A program made the position numbers and the translations under genes. A DNA stretch of 44,558 nucleotides from Rubripirellula sp. (GTDB lineage Bacteria; Planctomycetota; Planctomycetia; Pirellulales; Pirellulaceae): contig JAQWPZ010000088.1 in NCBI GenBank assembly GCA_029245125.1, positions 1 through 44,558 on the forward strand, read 5' to 3'. Below are positions 43,948 through 44,558 of this stretch, piece by piece. The notes beneath the pieces are model-generated. The model saw only the letters and a list, made by a program, of their open reading frames with translations. It was not told the origin of the DNA and searched no databases. Numbering within the stretch: position 1 is the stretch's first letter; every line of letters begins with the position of its first letter.

Positions 43948-44558
43948 GTGAGGCGACGAATCGCACTCATCGTGCTAGTTTTGATGCTTTTCGGTGGTTT
44001 TGGTTGGTGGAGTCTTGGTGATTCACCTACCGCCCCCTCCAAGGGCAACATTGCCAGCAACGATTCATTCACCTTTGTACGCGTGAAATACGACAGCACC
44101 GGTGGGTTTGGCGAATCGTGGTATCGCTATGAAGGACGTGACTGGGAACGCTGGGAAACGGATTACCCTCGGGCCGAGTCGAATTTGATCCTGCGGCTGA
44201 AAGAACTGACCTCGATGCAGGTGAAGCCCGAGCCGATTGTCTTGCGATTGACCGACCCCGAAATCTTCGATCATCCGTTCCTGTTCATGAGCGATGTGGG
44301 ATGGCAAAACCTATCCGAAGCAGAAAAGCAAGCCTTGTCGCGCTATCTCGATGCCGGCGGATTTCTGTGGGCAGACGATTTCTGGGGGGTCGCTGAGTGG
44401 AACAACTTTTACCGCAACGTCGGTCAGTTGCGCCCGGACTGGAAATGGAAACCGATCCCTCCGAATCACTCGATCCTTTCGATCGTTTACCCGCTGGAGA
44501 AGTGTCCCCAGATTCCGGCCCGTATTTTCTACGCGCAATCGGGGATGGAATTTGATCC
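43948..44558 (+). CDS. DUF4159 domain protein, N-terminal part (runs off right edge)
   Basis: A GTG at 43948 with GAGG 6 nt upstream starts RRRIALIVLVLMLFGGFGWWSL, a signal anchor or peptide. The open frame continues to the window end (about 203 codons). It shows FTFVRVKYDSTGGFGESWYRYEGRDW, WERWETDYPRAESNLILRLKELT and LSEAEKQALSRYLDAGGFLWADDFWG, which is the DUF4159 pattern (glutamine-amidotransferase-like fold). In planctomycetes and other bacteria DUF4159 genes often neighbour MoxR, DUF58 and VWA genes. That neighbourhood would lie outside this window. Confidence 0.85.
   Translation, partial: MRRRIALIVLVLMLFGGFGWWSLGDSPTAPSKGNIASNDSFTFVRVKYDSTGGFGESWYRYEGRDWERWETDYPRAESNLILRLKELTSMQVKPEPIVLRLTDPEIFDHPFLFMSDVGWQNLSEAEKQALSRYLDAGGFLWADDFWGVAEWNNFYRNVGQLRPDWKWKPIPPNHSILSIVYPLEKCPQIPARIFYAQSGMEFD

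Overview
This window looks like a chromosomal segment of a Pirellulaceae-type planctomycete, close to Rhodopirellula. The evidence is the protein repertoire: three DUF1501 proteins with Tat leaders, two giant DUF1549/DUF1553 proteins with cytochrome-like motifs, a cytochrome/WD40 fusion, formylglycine sulfatases, Tat-exported Gfo/Idh/MocA oxidoreductases, and planctomycete-style TolC/HlyD/M50 proteins. GC content is moderate, Shine-Dalgarno sites are patchy, and GTG and TTG starts occur. I saw no rRNA, tRNA, CRISPR array, insertion sequence or phage gene.

Left part (1-9.6 kb): the N-terminal end of an acyltransferase-3 gene runs off the left edge. It is followed by a rhomboid protease, a long hairpin repeat element, a secreted TIM-barrel isomerase divergent from a Gfo/Idh/MocA oxidoreductase with a fumarylacetoacetate-hydrolase-like enzyme, a small secreted lectin-like protein, and a lone DUF1501 protein. 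A minus-strand operon (15.7 to 8.2 kb) holds DUF1501, a ~1.5 kb-residue DUF1549/DUF1553 protein and a cytochrome-WD40 protein, with overlapping ends.

Middle (16-29 kb): a BlaI/BlaR1-like pair whose protease carries tandem SHOCT-like repeats where a beta-lactam sensor would normally sit; a repeat-rich 0.9 kb intergenic region; a sulfatase; a minus-strand pair of thioesterase and SecDF-P1-head-like protein; a minus-strand pair of D-psicose/tagatose-epimerase-like enzyme and receiver-like protein; an AcpH-like protein; and a second DUF1549/DUF1553 plus DUF1501 pair on the plus strand.

Right part (29-44.5 kb): the most unusual block is 29.2-37.0 kb. A zinc-ribbon membrane protein is followed by a TolC-like outer-membrane channel, a periplasmic HlyD-like adaptor, a membrane HlyD-like protein with a large soluble N-terminal domain, and a fusion of PqqD-like, M50 metalloprotease and HlyD-like parts. 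The channel and adaptor genes overlap by ATGA. No ABC, RND or MFS pump gene is present, so this looks like a little-described envelope-spanning export or proteolysis system. The TolC gene has its signal peptide in a different frame from its body, with the switch at a run of eight A residues. A minus-strand cluster follows (PhyH dioxygenase, sialidase-like, sulfatase, AIM24), then a second Gfo/Idh/MocA oxidoreductase, an APY-rich small secreted protein and the start of a DUF4159 gene that runs off the right edge.

Taken together, most genes fit import-side or surface degradation of sulfated and complex glycans, with envelope machinery and regulation around it. All functional statements come from motif recognition by eye; no database search was possible.
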